Part shown: piece by piece, positions 34,453 through 42,315 of the stretch | Layout of the letters: every line of letters starts with the position of its first letter | Numbering within the stretch: the first letter of the stretch is position 1 | Source: Phycisphaerae bacterium RAS2 | Lineage (GTDB): Bacteria > Planctomycetota > Phycisphaerae > UBA1845 > UTPLA1 | Assembly (NCBI GenBank): GCA_007753915.1 | Contig: CP036352.1 | Span: 1,674,001-1,738,000, forward strand | Direction: 5' to 3' | Length of the DNA: 64,000 nt | Position numbers and translations under genes: made by a program | The notes under the pieces: generated by a model | What the model saw: only the letters and a program-made list of their open reading frames with translations | What the model was told of the DNA's origin: nothing | Database searches by the model: none

Positions 34453-36952
34453 GGTCAGCCGCCGCAGCAGCGTAGCGCCCCGCGTCGGGCCGTTGCGAAA
34501 GCTTCTCGGCGACTGATTTCGCGGCGACGGCGTCCCCGCTGTAGATCAGGAATCGCGCGAGGGCATAGTGACCGGCCGGACTATTGGCTCGATCCGCGGG
34601 CAGCGACCCGAGCAATGCCTTGGCCGATGCGATGTATTGGCCCTGTGCTTCCGTCTTGGGAGGGGCGACGGGCGACCCGAGCAGTTCCGTCAGATCGGCA
34701 TCCTCTCCGGATTTCAAGACAAGCCAGACCACCGCCCAATCGGCGAAACGGCGAAGCTCCGTGCCAGGGGGCAAAGCGTCTCGATGCGCGCGACACGCCG
34801 CGCGATCGCCGCGCACCGCCTGCGCCCATGCGAGCCACGCTTCGCGCTCGGGGGACGAGAATGCATCAGGCGGCACCGCGTTCCATAGTGAAAGCAGGTC
34901 ATCTCCACGACCTTGGCTTATGAGCAGATCGTGCAGGCCGATTCGCGCGTCGCGATCCGAGGGATTCTGGCGAAGGAGTTCGCGATAGTCGCTTTCCGAA
35001 TCCGCCAGTTGACCTTGCGACGCCTGGAGCGCGGCGCGGTTCAAGCGCGGCGCGCGAGCGGTGGGCTCAATGGTGAGCAATCGATCGTAAAGATCGAGCG
35101 CTTCGGCAGGCTTGCCTAGGTTGGTCAGCGCGACGCCGAGGTTCAGCAGCGTGGGGCGGTCGTTGGGATTCAGATCAAGCAGCTGTCGACAGCGCTCAAC
35201 GACCATGTGCCAATCTGCCCGGCGAACCGCGATCATCACAAGCTGGTAAATCGCGTCGCGCTGAAACGGGCTGACCGCGATCGCGCGCTCGTAACATTGT
35301 TGCGCGATCTGAAGATTGCCGCTCTTGAAGAAATGAAAGTCACCCAGCGCCATCAGCACCGGCACATAGTCGGGGTTCTCGTTCAGGACCGCCGCGTAAA
35401 TGGCCGTTGCTTCGGCATCTCTTCCGACCATTTCGAGGGTGCGCGCGTAATAATATTGAACGCGCGAATTGTTCGGCATCTGCCGCGCGGCCAATTCCAG
35501 CTCGCGCTGGGCGGCTGTCCAGTCGCGTTTGAATCGATAGGCGATCCCCGCCTGCAGGGCCAGACGGGGAGAGTCGGGCCATTTTTCCCGAGCCGAGTCG
35601 ATGACGAGAAGCGCCTCGTCAACACGATTCTCGAAGATGCATGCCTTGGCGAGCTCCGCGTGCGCATCGACGTTGTCCGGATTGACCGCCACCATGTGCC
35701 GGTCCCGTGCGACGGTCGACCACCACGTCGGCGCGAGGCGCCGATCGGCCAGCAGCCAGACGATGGCGAGACCGCAGATGGGCGCGGCGACGAGTCCCCT
35801 CACCAGCGTTGACCGCTGCCTTGCACGCAATGCATCAAGGGATTGAACGACGGCTGCAGCGATCGCCAGATGCAGGCCCACCATCGGCAGGTACATGTAG
35901 CGATCGGCGGTAAGAAACCGACGCGCGAACGTGGCTGCCAGAAAGGGCGCCATGAGTATGACAAACGCGACCAGTCCGGTGCAGGCCAGCGGACACCGCC
36001 TCGCGGCCATCCAAATGAGCAATCCGAGCGCGGCCCATTCCAATAGCGCGACGAACACGGAGAAGCTTGCAAGCGAGACATTCTCCGGCGGGGGGGACCA
36101 CGCCGCGATTCGCGAGGGCCACAGGAAATTCTCAAAGTAATAACGACTCGCGAGCAACAGCCGCACCGGCGCGGGGGTCGAAAGCTCCTTCTCGGCGAGT
36201 TCGATCATGCCGAGTTTGTCCGTCGTCAGCAGCGCTGCCACCATGCCGGCCGCCGCGAGCGCGAGCAGCACACCATGCAGGATCCAATCGCGCCGCGCGA
36301 GGCGCCCATGTCGCCGCCAGGCCATCCACGCGCCGGCGAGCGTCACGGTCGGGATGATTTTCGAGAAGAGCGAGAGCACCCACGCGACGATTGCCGTCCA
36401 CGTCGCGCCGCGAGACAGATGCCCGGACGGGCGAACGCAGGCGATCAGCGTGATGAGAGCGAACAACGTGCCGAGCAGGATCATCCGGCCGCAAATCCAC
36501 CCGACGGGTTCGATCACGTAAGGATGAATGGCGAAGCACAGGGCGGTGATGAAGGCGACCCGGCGGCAGCGCGCGACGAGTAAGATGAGCCAATACACCA
36601 GCAGCACGTTGATGGCGTGCAGGGCGATGTTGGTGATCTTGAAATTCAGGGCGCTCACGGGGAACTGCGCGCCGGGCGTGGGCGCGGCCACCGCGTAGTT
36701 CGCCATGAAGGAGAGCATCGGGATCGGCTGGTATAAATCCTGATGCACGACGGTCATCAACGTTGCGGCATTGTCCCATGAGGGACGATTCACCAGTCCA
36801 TGTTCAATGATGAAGCGTTGATCGTCGCCATTGAGGAAGTCGCCGTGTCGCGTGGGTAGCACGGCCACCGCCGCGCCGGCAAGCAGGATGCAAACGGCTG
36901 CAAGGTGCGAAACAATTCTCGCGCGGATCGCCATGGGCACTTTCAAACTCAC
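34424..36952 (-). CDS. TMTC-like polytopic membrane protein with TPR repeats
   Basis: An 842-residue protein. The N-terminal half is polytopic with about 10 helices and matches TMTC/DUF1736 mannosyltransferase-like proteins: GDFLNGDDQRFI (acidic loop pair, 37-48), LYQPIPMLSFMANY, ITNIALHAINVLLVYWL, and AIHPYVIEPVGWICGRMILL. The C-terminal half (about 415-830) has at least eight TPR units, such as AHAELAKACIFENRVDEALL and PTLLNLGVALTNLGKPAEAL. Glycosyl transfer to exported proteins is a plausible role given the fold, but I cannot confirm a donor site. Start GTG at 36952, or ATG six codons in. It is divergent from folP with 41 bases between. Confidence 0.82.
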   Translation of the reverse strand: MSLKVPMAIRARIVSHLAAVCILLAGAAVAVLPTRHGDFLNGDDQRFIIEHGLVNRPSWDNAATLMTVVHQDLYQPIPMLSFMANYAVAAPTPGAQFPVSALNFKITNIALHAINVLLVYWLILLVARCRRVAFITALCFAIHPYVIEPVGWICGRMILLGTLFALITLIACVRPSGHLSRGATWTAIVAWVLSLFSKIIPTVTLAGAWMAWRRHGRLARRDWILHGVLLALAAAGMVAALLTTDKLGMIELAEKELSTPAPVRLLLASRYYFENFLWPSRIAAWSPPPENVSLASFSVFVALLEWAALGLLIWMAARRCPLACTGLVAFVILMAPFLAATFARRFLTADRYMYLPMVGLHLAIAAAVVQSLDALRARQRSTLVRGLVAAPICGLAIVWLLADRRLAPTWWSTVARDRHMVAVNPDNVDAHAELAKACIFENRVDEALLVIDSAREKWPDSPRLALQAGIAYRFKRDWTAAQRELELAARQMPNNSRVQYYYARTLEMVGRDAEATAIYAAVLNENPDYVPVLMALGDFHFFKSGNLQIAQQCYERAIAVSPFQRDAIYQLVMIAVRRADWHMVVERCRQLLDLNPNDRPTLLNLGVALTNLGKPAEALDLYDRLLTIEPTARAPRLNRAALQASQGQLADSESDYRELLRQNPSDRDARIGLHDLLISQGRGDDLLSLWNAVPPDAFSSPEREAWLAWAQAVRGDRAACRAHRDALPPGTELRRFADWAVVWLVLKSGEDADLTELLGSPVAPPKTEAQGQYIASAKALLGSLPADRANSPAGHYALARFLIYSGDAVAAKSVAEKLSQRPDAGRYAAAAADLMAALSKPD

Positions 36953-36980
36953 GGAGTTCGCCGGCCTCGAATTACCGCCG

Positions 36981-36986
36981 TATCAT
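36981..36986 (+). promoter_or_regulatory. Candidate -10 box of folP (leaderless type)
   Basis: TATCAT ends 7 bases before the folP ATG, and no Shine-Dalgarno sequence is present. A weak TTCGCC sits 18 bases upstream of it. Confidence 0.45.
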
Positions 36987-36993
36987 TCAGGCG

Positions 36994-37881
36994 ATGGCTG
37001 GACATCGCAACCCGTTGACTTCGCTCGAAACCCGCCATGGATCGCTTGAGTTCGGCGGTCGCTGCCGAGTCATGGGCATTCTAAACGTGACGCCCGACAG
37101 CTTCAGCGACGGCGGCCGGTTCGCAGGAGTGTCCGCGGCCGTCGCGCGAGCGCTGGAGATTGAAGCCGAGGGGGCGGATGTGCTGGACATCGGCGGGGAA
37201 TCAACACGGCCCGGCTCGATGGCGGTGGATGCGGCGGAGCAAATTCAACGCGTCGTGCCGGTAATTCGTGAAGCACGAACCCGCGGATTGCGAGTCCCGA
37301 TCTCGGTCGATACGCGAAGCGCGAAGGTGGCCGAAGCGGCGCTGAACGCCGGAGCGGATATGGTGAATGACGTGTCGGGGCTGCGAGATGACCCCGCCAT
37401 GCCGGCGCTGATTCGTGAGCGAGGCGCGCCGTTCATTGTGATGCACATGAAGGGGACGCCGGCGACGATGCAGGCGAATCCGCACTATGAGGATGTCGTG
37501 CGGGAGGTCCGGGCGTTTTTCGAGCAGCGGGCTGAAGCGCTGGCCGCCGTGGGCGTCGATACGAGCCAGATGATCGTTGACCCGGGAATAGGATTTGGGA
37601 AGACCACTGCGCACAACCTCGAACTGCTCCGTCGCGTCTCGGAATTGAGTCCCAAAAACGGGGACGCAGCTCTTTTTGATGCCTCGTGGCCGCTGCTGAT
37701 CGGCCCGTCGCGCAAGCGCTTCATTGGTGAATTGTTGCATGAGCAGGACGCCGCGGCGCGGGATGCGGGAACCGCGGCCGTCGTTGCATGGTGTGCGCTG
37801 GCCGGGGTCGAGTTGATTCGCGTGCATGATGTGCGAACGATGCGCGGTGTGGTTGAGATGGTCGCACGTTCGGACCGATAA
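36994..37881 (+). CDS. folP: Dihydropteroate synthase
   Basis: A 295-residue TIM-barrel enzyme that joins p-aminobenzoate to 6-hydroxymethyl-dihydropterin diphosphate in folate synthesis. Both family signatures are present: MGILNVTPDSFSDGG (27-41) and LDIGGESTRPGS. Also visible are VSVDT-like ISVDTRSAKVAEAAL, MVNDVSGLRD, IVMHMKGTP, DPGIGFGKTTAHNLELL, the pterin/sulfonamide-site GPSRKRFIG, and the C-terminal IRVHDVRTMRGVV. The length is normal for the family. A hairpin terminator starts 57 bases after the stop. It stands alone, with no other folate genes in the window. Confidence 0.96.
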   Translation: MAGHRNPLTSLETRHGSLEFGGRCRVMGILNVTPDSFSDGGRFAGVSAAVARALEIEAEGADVLDIGGESTRPGSMAVDAAEQIQRVVPVIREARTRGLRVPISVDTRSAKVAEAALNAGADMVNDVSGLRDDPAMPALIRERGAPFIVMHMKGTPATMQANPHYEDVVREVRAFFEQRAEALAAVGVDTSQMIVDPGIGFGKTTAHNLELLRRVSELSPKNGDAALFDASWPLLIGPSRKRFIGELLHEQDAAARDAGTAAVVAWCALAGVELIRVHDVRTMRGVVEMVARSDR

Positions 37882-37938
37882 GCAGAGCATTCACAATGAA
37901 GCGCAGAACACCCTTGCGCAAGGTTCTCGATTTCAAGG

Positions 37939-37964
37939 AAGCCCCAGGCAAATGCCTGGGGCTT
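37939..37964 (+). terminator. folP terminator
   Basis: AAGCCCCAGGCA (37939-37950) pairs perfectly with TGCCTGGGGCTT (37953-37964), followed by TGCCATGATTCT. Strong 10-12 bp stem, short T-tract. Confidence 0.6.
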
Positions 37965-38013
37965 TGCCATGATTCTAGAGCGACCAATAATTGCTTCTTT
38001 GCTACGACCGCTT

Positions 38014-38083
38014 ATTGACCGCAGCCCGCAGCCCGCAACCTGCAATTTACAACCTGCAACCCGAATCTCGGAACCCGCATCCC
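38014..38083 (+). repeat. Imperfect heptanucleotide tandem repeat
   Basis: Ten consecutive 7-base units can be read: ATTGACC, GCAGCCC, GCAGCCC, GCAACCT, GCAATTT, ACAACCT, GCAACCC, GAATCTC, GGAACCC, GCATCCC. The consensus is close to GCAACCC. It resembles short tandemly repeated repetitive (STRR) heptamers described in cyanobacteria. Confidence 0.6.
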
Positions 38084-38223
38084 ATCGCCTATTGCCCGGC
38101 GACCTCGGCTGTCTGCCCGCTGAACACCCCCTCCTGCCCAATAACAACTTGAGTTTCAAGCCTGCATTCGTTCGGAGCGATGAATCGAAGTCAGCGATAT
38201 CCTAAACCAAAGGGAGATACTCC

Positions 38224-39573
38224 ATGCCATCGACGACGCTCCAGCCGGCCAACGTAAAGCGCAACGAGAAGAACAATGGCGTATGCCGCGCATCGACGCA
38301 CGGCGAAACGAAGCAGCCGCACGAAACGCTGCCGACGGGGCATCATCCGAACTTCAATCGCATCACCGACGAGCAGTTCAGCAAGGCCGCCGAGCACATG
38401 AAGCTGGAGAGCGAAATCCAGATGCTGCTCCGCACGCCGTATCGTGAGCTGGTCGTGCAGATTCCGGTGCGCATGGACGACGGGCATCTCGAATTGTTTC
38501 ACGGCTACCGCGTTCAGCACAATGCCGTGCGCGGACCGTACAAGGGCGGCTTGCGATTCCACCCGGAGGTGGACCTTAACGAAGTCCGCTCGCTGGCCGC
38601 GCTGATGACGTGGAAGACGGCAATTGTCGACGTGCCGTTCGGCGGCGCAAAGGGCGGCATCACCTGTGATCCGACGAAAATGTCGCGCCGCGAATTGCAG
38701 ACGCTGACGCGCGGCCTGACGCAAAAGATTGATCTGGCGCTCGGCGTCTATCGCGACATCGCCGCCCCCGATGTTAACACCAATGCCCAGGTCATGGCCT
38801 GGATCATGGACGAGTACGGCAAGAAGCACGGCTACACACCCGCCATCGTCACGGGCAAGCCGGTGAATCTCGGCGGCTCACTCGGCCGCGAGGAGGCGAC
38901 CGGCCGGGGTACGATGATCATCACGCGCGAAGTGTGCAAGTCGATGAAGCGGGACATCCGCAAGAGCACCTTCGCAATTCAGGGCTTCGGCAACGTGGGT
39001 TCGTGGGCGGCTCGGTTGCTCGCCGAGCAGGGCGCGAAGATCGTCGCCGTGTCGGACGTGAAGGGCGGCATCTTCAAGGAGAGCGGGCTGGACATTCCCG
39101 CCGTCGTTGAGCACTTCAAGCAGACCGGATCGGTCGTCGGATTCAAGGGCGCGAAGGACATCACGAACGATGAACTGCTCGTGCTGGACGTGGACATTCT
39201 CGTTCCCGCGGCGCTGGGCGGCAGCATCGACCACCACAATGCCGAGGCTGTCCAGGCGGAAATCATCATCGAAGCGGCGAACTCACCCGTGACGCCTCGC
39301 GCCGATGAGATTCTCGAGCGACGGGGCGTGACGGTCGTGCCCGACATTCTCACCAATGCCGGCGGCGTGACCGTTTCGTACTTCGAATGGGTTCAGAACC
39401 TTCAGCAGGTCCAGTGGGACCTGGAGCATGTGAATTCGCAGCTTGAGAAAAAGATGGTCGCCGCGTGGAACGCCGTCGGCGGCGTCCACCGCGATCAGAA
39501 GATTCCGCTTCGCATGGCGGCTTACGTCGTGGCGTTGCAACGTGTCGCCGAGGCGACGCGGCAGCGGTGCTAA
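38224..39573 (+). CDS. gdhA: Glutamate dehydrogenase (Glu/Leu/Phe/Val family), copy 1
   Basis: A 449-residue enzyme that interconverts glutamate and 2-oxoglutarate plus ammonia. Substrate and catalytic residues are in place: GPYKGGLRFHP (Lys107), MTWKTAIVDVPFGGAKGGI (Lys131, Lys143), and the Asp of RDIAAPDVNT. The NAD(P)-binding half has FAIQGFGNVGSWAARLL and VAVSDVKGGI. The subfamily looks like the hexameric GDH-II type. An N-terminal extension of about 45 residues precedes the usual start. It has AAGGGAG 7 bases before the ATG and ends at a strong terminator. A second, clearly different paralogue is at 47576-48826; assignment to glutamate rather than leucine is by overall similarity. Confidence 0.9.
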   Translation: MPSTTLQPANVKRNEKNNGVCRASTHGETKQPHETLPTGHHPNFNRITDEQFSKAAEHMKLESEIQMLLRTPYRELVVQIPVRMDDGHLELFHGYRVQHNAVRGPYKGGLRFHPEVDLNEVRSLAALMTWKTAIVDVPFGGAKGGITCDPTKMSRRELQTLTRGLTQKIDLALGVYRDIAAPDVNTNAQVMAWIMDEYGKKHGYTPAIVTGKPVNLGGSLGREEATGRGTMIITREVCKSMKRDIRKSTFAIQGFGNVGSWAARLLAEQGAKIVAVSDVKGGIFKESGLDIPAVVEHFKQTGSVVGFKGAKDITNDELLVLDVDILVPAALGGSIDHHNAEAVQAEIIIEAANSPVTPRADEILERRGVTVVPDILTNAGGVTVSYFEWVQNLQQVQWDLEHVNSQLEKKMVAAWNAVGGVHRDQKIPLRMAAYVVALQRVAEATRQRC

Positions 39574-39611
39574 GACAATCTGGAAATGTAGAATTGAGAA
39601 TGCAGAAATGC

Positions 39612-39662
39612 GGGCGCGGCGTCGCTGGATCATACCGGCGGCCCGCGCCCTTTCTTTTTTTT
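39612..39662 (+). terminator. Rho-independent terminator of glutamate dehydrogenase
   Basis: GGGCGCG (39612-39618) pairs with CGCGCCC (39644-39650), followed by TTTCTTTTTTTT. An outer 9-base perfect inverted repeat (ATGTAGAAT at 39586, ATTCTACAT at 39671) brackets the whole structure. Confidence 0.8.
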
Positions 39663-39726
39663 ACTGCTTCATTCTACATACCGCCAAATTCATGCAATTG
39701 GGCAGAATCTTGTGTCGACATCCCAC

Positions 39727-39756
39727 TTGCCGGCCTTGGCTCGGAACGATTACTAT
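39727..39756 (+). promoter_or_regulatory. Candidate promoter of comM
   Basis: TTGCCG (39727-39732), 18-base spacer, TACTAT (39751-39756), 8 bases before the ATG. Four of six matches in each box, so only suggestive. Confidence 0.35.
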
Positions 39757-39764
39757 CCGGCGCC

Positions 39765-41294
39765 ATGCTGGTGCGGCTGCAATCGTTTACACTTGTCGGC
39801 ATTGAGGCCGTCGCGTGCGAGGTCGAGGTCAACGTCGCCTCGCGCGGGTTTGAGCACACCGCGATTGTCGGCCTGCCAGACGCCGCGGTGAAGGAGAGCC
39901 TTGATCGCGTCCGGACCGTGCTGGAGAACTGCGGCTACGCCGGCCCGTCTCATCGCACCTTGATCAATCTTGCCCCGGCCGACGTGCGCAAGGAGGGGCC
40001 GTCGCTCGACCTGCCGATCGCGCTGGGTCTGCTCTTCGCGGCCGATGGTTCCATGCCCGACGCCGCCAGTCATTACATGATCGCGGGCGAGCTGGCGCTG
40101 GATGGGCGATTGCGGCCGGTCCGTGGCGGGCTGTCGATGGCCATGCTTGCCAAGCGCGAAGGGTATCGCGGAGTGATCCTGCCGCGCGACAACGCGAATG
40201 AGGCGGCAGTCGTCGACGGGATTGAAGTCATTCCGGCGGCGTCGTTGACCGAGGCCGTTGGGTTTCTCACCGAGCAGTTGCCGATCGAGCCGATGGCGGT
40301 CGATCTCAACGAGGTGTTCCACCAGTCGTCGCAGTACGACGTGGATTTTTCCGATGTGCGCGGGCAGGACGGCGTGAAGCGAGCGGTCACGCTGGCGGCC
40401 GCCGGCGGGCACAACCTGCTCATGATCGGCCCGCCCGGATCCGGCAAGACGCTCATGGCCAAGTGTTTGCCGACGATCTTGCCGCCGTTGACCCTTGAAG
40501 AGTCGCTGGAGACGACGCGCATCTGGTCGGCCGCGGGCAAACTTCCGTCCGGCGCGGCGTTGCTCGCCACGCGCCCGGTTCGCACGCCGCATCATTCCGC
40601 CAGCGCGCCGGCACTCGTGGGCGGCGGCACGATTCCCCAACCCGGTGAGGTCTCGTTCGCCCATCACGGTGTTTTGTTCCTCGATGAGTTTGCCGAATTC
40701 CCGCGGCCGGTGCTGGAGACACTTCGCCAGCCGCTTGAGGACGGCGCGGTCACCATCTCCCGCGCGCACAGCACCATTCGCCTTCCGGCGGAGTTCATCC
40801 TCGTCGCCGCGATGAACCCCTGCCCCTGCGGATACCTCGGTGATCCGCGCAGACGATGCAATTGCGCGGTCGTGCAGGTTGAAAAGTATCTGTCGCGCAT
40901 CAGCGGGCCGCTGATTGACCGCATTGATATCCACGTGACAGTGCCCGCGGTGCCGTATCAGGAGTTGCGACACGGCAAGCCCGGCACCACGTCGGCCCAG
41001 ATGCGCGAGTGGGTCATGTCAGCCAGGCAGCGCCAGCGCGAGCGCTTCGGAGAGGGGACCACGACTCTCAACGCCCGCATGTCGCCGCGCCAGGTGCGAC
41101 AACATTGCCAACTGGATGCTGACGGTGAACTCGTACTGAAGCAGAGCATGAGCGAGTTAGGTCTTTCCGCCCGGGCGCACGACAAAGTACTGCGAGTGGC
41201 GCGGACTATCGCCGACGTGGAAGGAAGCGACACCATTCGGGCAGAGTTCGTCGGCGAGGCGGTTCATTTCCGCCAGTTGGATCGGCAGCGATAG
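39765..41294 (+). CDS. comM: YifB/ComM-family Mg-chelatase-like AAA ATPase
   Basis: A 509-residue protein. It has an N-terminal Lon-protease-like domain (VEVNVASRGFEHTAIVGLPD, DLPIALGLL) and then the Mg-chelatase-type AAA core: GPPGSGKT (222-229), VLFLDEFAEF (Walker B), VAAMNPCPCGYLGDPRRRC and a C-terminal helical domain (GLSARAHDKVLRVARTIADV). ComM homologues form hexameric helicases that extend branch migration of integrated DNA during natural transformation. That role is known for Vibrio and Legionella, and is inferred here. The ATG at 39765 starts exactly at the conserved N-terminus. Confidence 0.93.
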   Translation: MLVRLQSFTLVGIEAVACEVEVNVASRGFEHTAIVGLPDAAVKESLDRVRTVLENCGYAGPSHRTLINLAPADVRKEGPSLDLPIALGLLFAADGSMPDAASHYMIAGELALDGRLRPVRGGLSMAMLAKREGYRGVILPRDNANEAAVVDGIEVIPAASLTEAVGFLTEQLPIEPMAVDLNEVFHQSSQYDVDFSDVRGQDGVKRAVTLAAAGGHNLLMIGPPGSGKTLMAKCLPTILPPLTLEESLETTRIWSAAGKLPSGAALLATRPVRTPHHSASAPALVGGGTIPQPGEVSFAHHGVLFLDEFAEFPRPVLETLRQPLEDGAVTISRAHSTIRLPAEFILVAAMNPCPCGYLGDPRRRCNCAVVQVEKYLSRISGPLIDRIDIHVTVPAVPYQELRHGKPGTTSAQMREWVMSARQRQRERFGEGTTTLNARMSPRQVRQHCQLDADGELVLKQSMSELGLSARAHDKVLRVARTIADVEGSDTIRAEFVGEAVHFRQLDRQR

Positions 41295-41360
41295 ACTCTT
41301 CGGCGAAACGTGCGTTCGCGGATCACGAGCGTTTCGTAATTCGCGCCGGCATCGGTATCG

Positions 41361-42119
41361 CTATCGCGCGGCCGCTTGGGGCTTCATCGGCGTCAAGGAA
41401 ATGTGTTCCGGAGAGCTGGCCCCGCCGGACAGTATGATGGACATCGCCTGCGCGGGGGTCAGGTCGGTCTCGACGAGCTTCTCGACCTGGACAAATTCCA
41501 TGTACCCGCTGGTCGGATTGATTGCGGTCGGCAGGTACACCGTCGCGAGCTTCTGACCGGTATTGCGGTCGGTGGTGAAGCCGGTCACGAAGCCGATGGC
41601 CTGAAGGCCGGGGCTGGGGAACTCAATCAATACGACTTTCTGCGCCTTGGTCGGGCCGTCGCCGACGCCGCTAAGCGAGCCGATAAAGCGCTTGATGGCG
41701 GAATAAATCGTGTCCACCAGCGGGATGCGCCCAAGCAATTTTTCGAATACTTCAATTAACCGCCGCCCGACGACGTTCGAGCCGAGCCAGCCCAGCATGT
41801 AGAGCATCAGCACCGTGATGACGACGGCGATGGTGATCTCGTACCAGGCGGCGTTGGCCGGGTCGATGGCGCGCGGCGAGGCGGACCCGACCCCAAACGC
41901 CCGATACAAGGCCCAGCTTGACCAGTAGACAAGCTTGACCCCGATCGAAAGCGCCGCGTTATACACGTACCGAATAAGGATCGCCGTGACCGCAAGCGGC
42001 ATGATGAGAATCACGCCAGTGATGATTCGCCCGCGAAAAGACCGGGGCGTCATGCCCGACTTGATTCGTTCGCGGACACCCTTCTGCGGTGGCGTAGCGG
42101 GTTCGTTGCCGGGAGGCAT
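41361..42119 (-). CDS. DUF502 membrane protein
   Basis: A 252-residue protein with two transmembrane helices (FRGRIITGVILIMPLAVTAI and ITIAVVITVLMLYMLGWLGS) and the DUF502 pattern: RIPLVDTIYSAIKRFIGSL, LIEFPSPGLQAIGFVTG, VYLPTAINPTSGYMEFV and MSIILSGGASSP. Plant relatives (LCV/COV) affect vascular patterning; the bacterial function is unknown. The ATG has AGGA 8 bases upstream. It converges with comM; a 7-bp stem (CGAAACG 41304 / CGTTTCG 41330) lies between them and may help end both transcripts. Confidence 0.88.
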   Translation of the reverse strand: MPPGNEPATPPQKGVRERIKSGMTPRSFRGRIITGVILIMPLAVTAILIRYVYNAALSIGVKLVYWSSWALYRAFGVGSASPRAIDPANAAWYEITIAVVITVLMLYMLGWLGSNVVGRRLIEVFEKLLGRIPLVDTIYSAIKRFIGSLSGVGDGPTKAQKVVLIEFPSPGLQAIGFVTGFTTDRNTGQKLATVYLPTAINPTSGYMEFVQVEKLVETDLTPAQAMSIILSGGASSPEHISLTPMKPQAAAR

Positions 42120-42302
42120 TCAGGCCATCCTGTCTTGCGGGTTGATCGGAGCGATTCCAAGCCGGTCAGTCCACTGAAACGATGTTGCCGGCCCTCCGAC
42201 TTCTATGTGGGGGAGTATATCGCGCTGCATGGGAATGGGCAGAGGCTCAACCGAAAACCGGTGAAACATAATTGCGATTAAGACGTTGAATGAATAGGAT
42301 GT

Positions 42303-42310
42303 TAGGAGGG
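42303..42310 (+). promoter_or_regulatory. Strong Shine-Dalgarno deciding a TTG start
   Basis: TAGGAGGG ends 5 bases before TTG at 42316. The next ATG in frame (42343) has no comparable site, so the TTG start is preferred. Confidence 0.6.
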
Positions 42311-42315
42311 CTGTC

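Larger units (their letters stand above)
37882..38223 (+). other. 342-base gap between folP and glutamate dehydrogenase
   Basis: It contains the folP terminator (37939-37964), a run of imperfect 7-base repeats (38014-38083) and the leader of the dehydrogenase gene, which ends in a good AAGGGAG ribosome-binding site. I see no gene and no clear promoter. Confidence 0.6.

Noticed and set aside
38014-38083. Short repeats as a CRISPR array
   Set aside because: Units are 7 bases with no spacers; no cas genes nearby.
39753-40973. 406-codon minus-strand open frame inside comM
   Set aside because: Antisense shadow with no recognisable domain.
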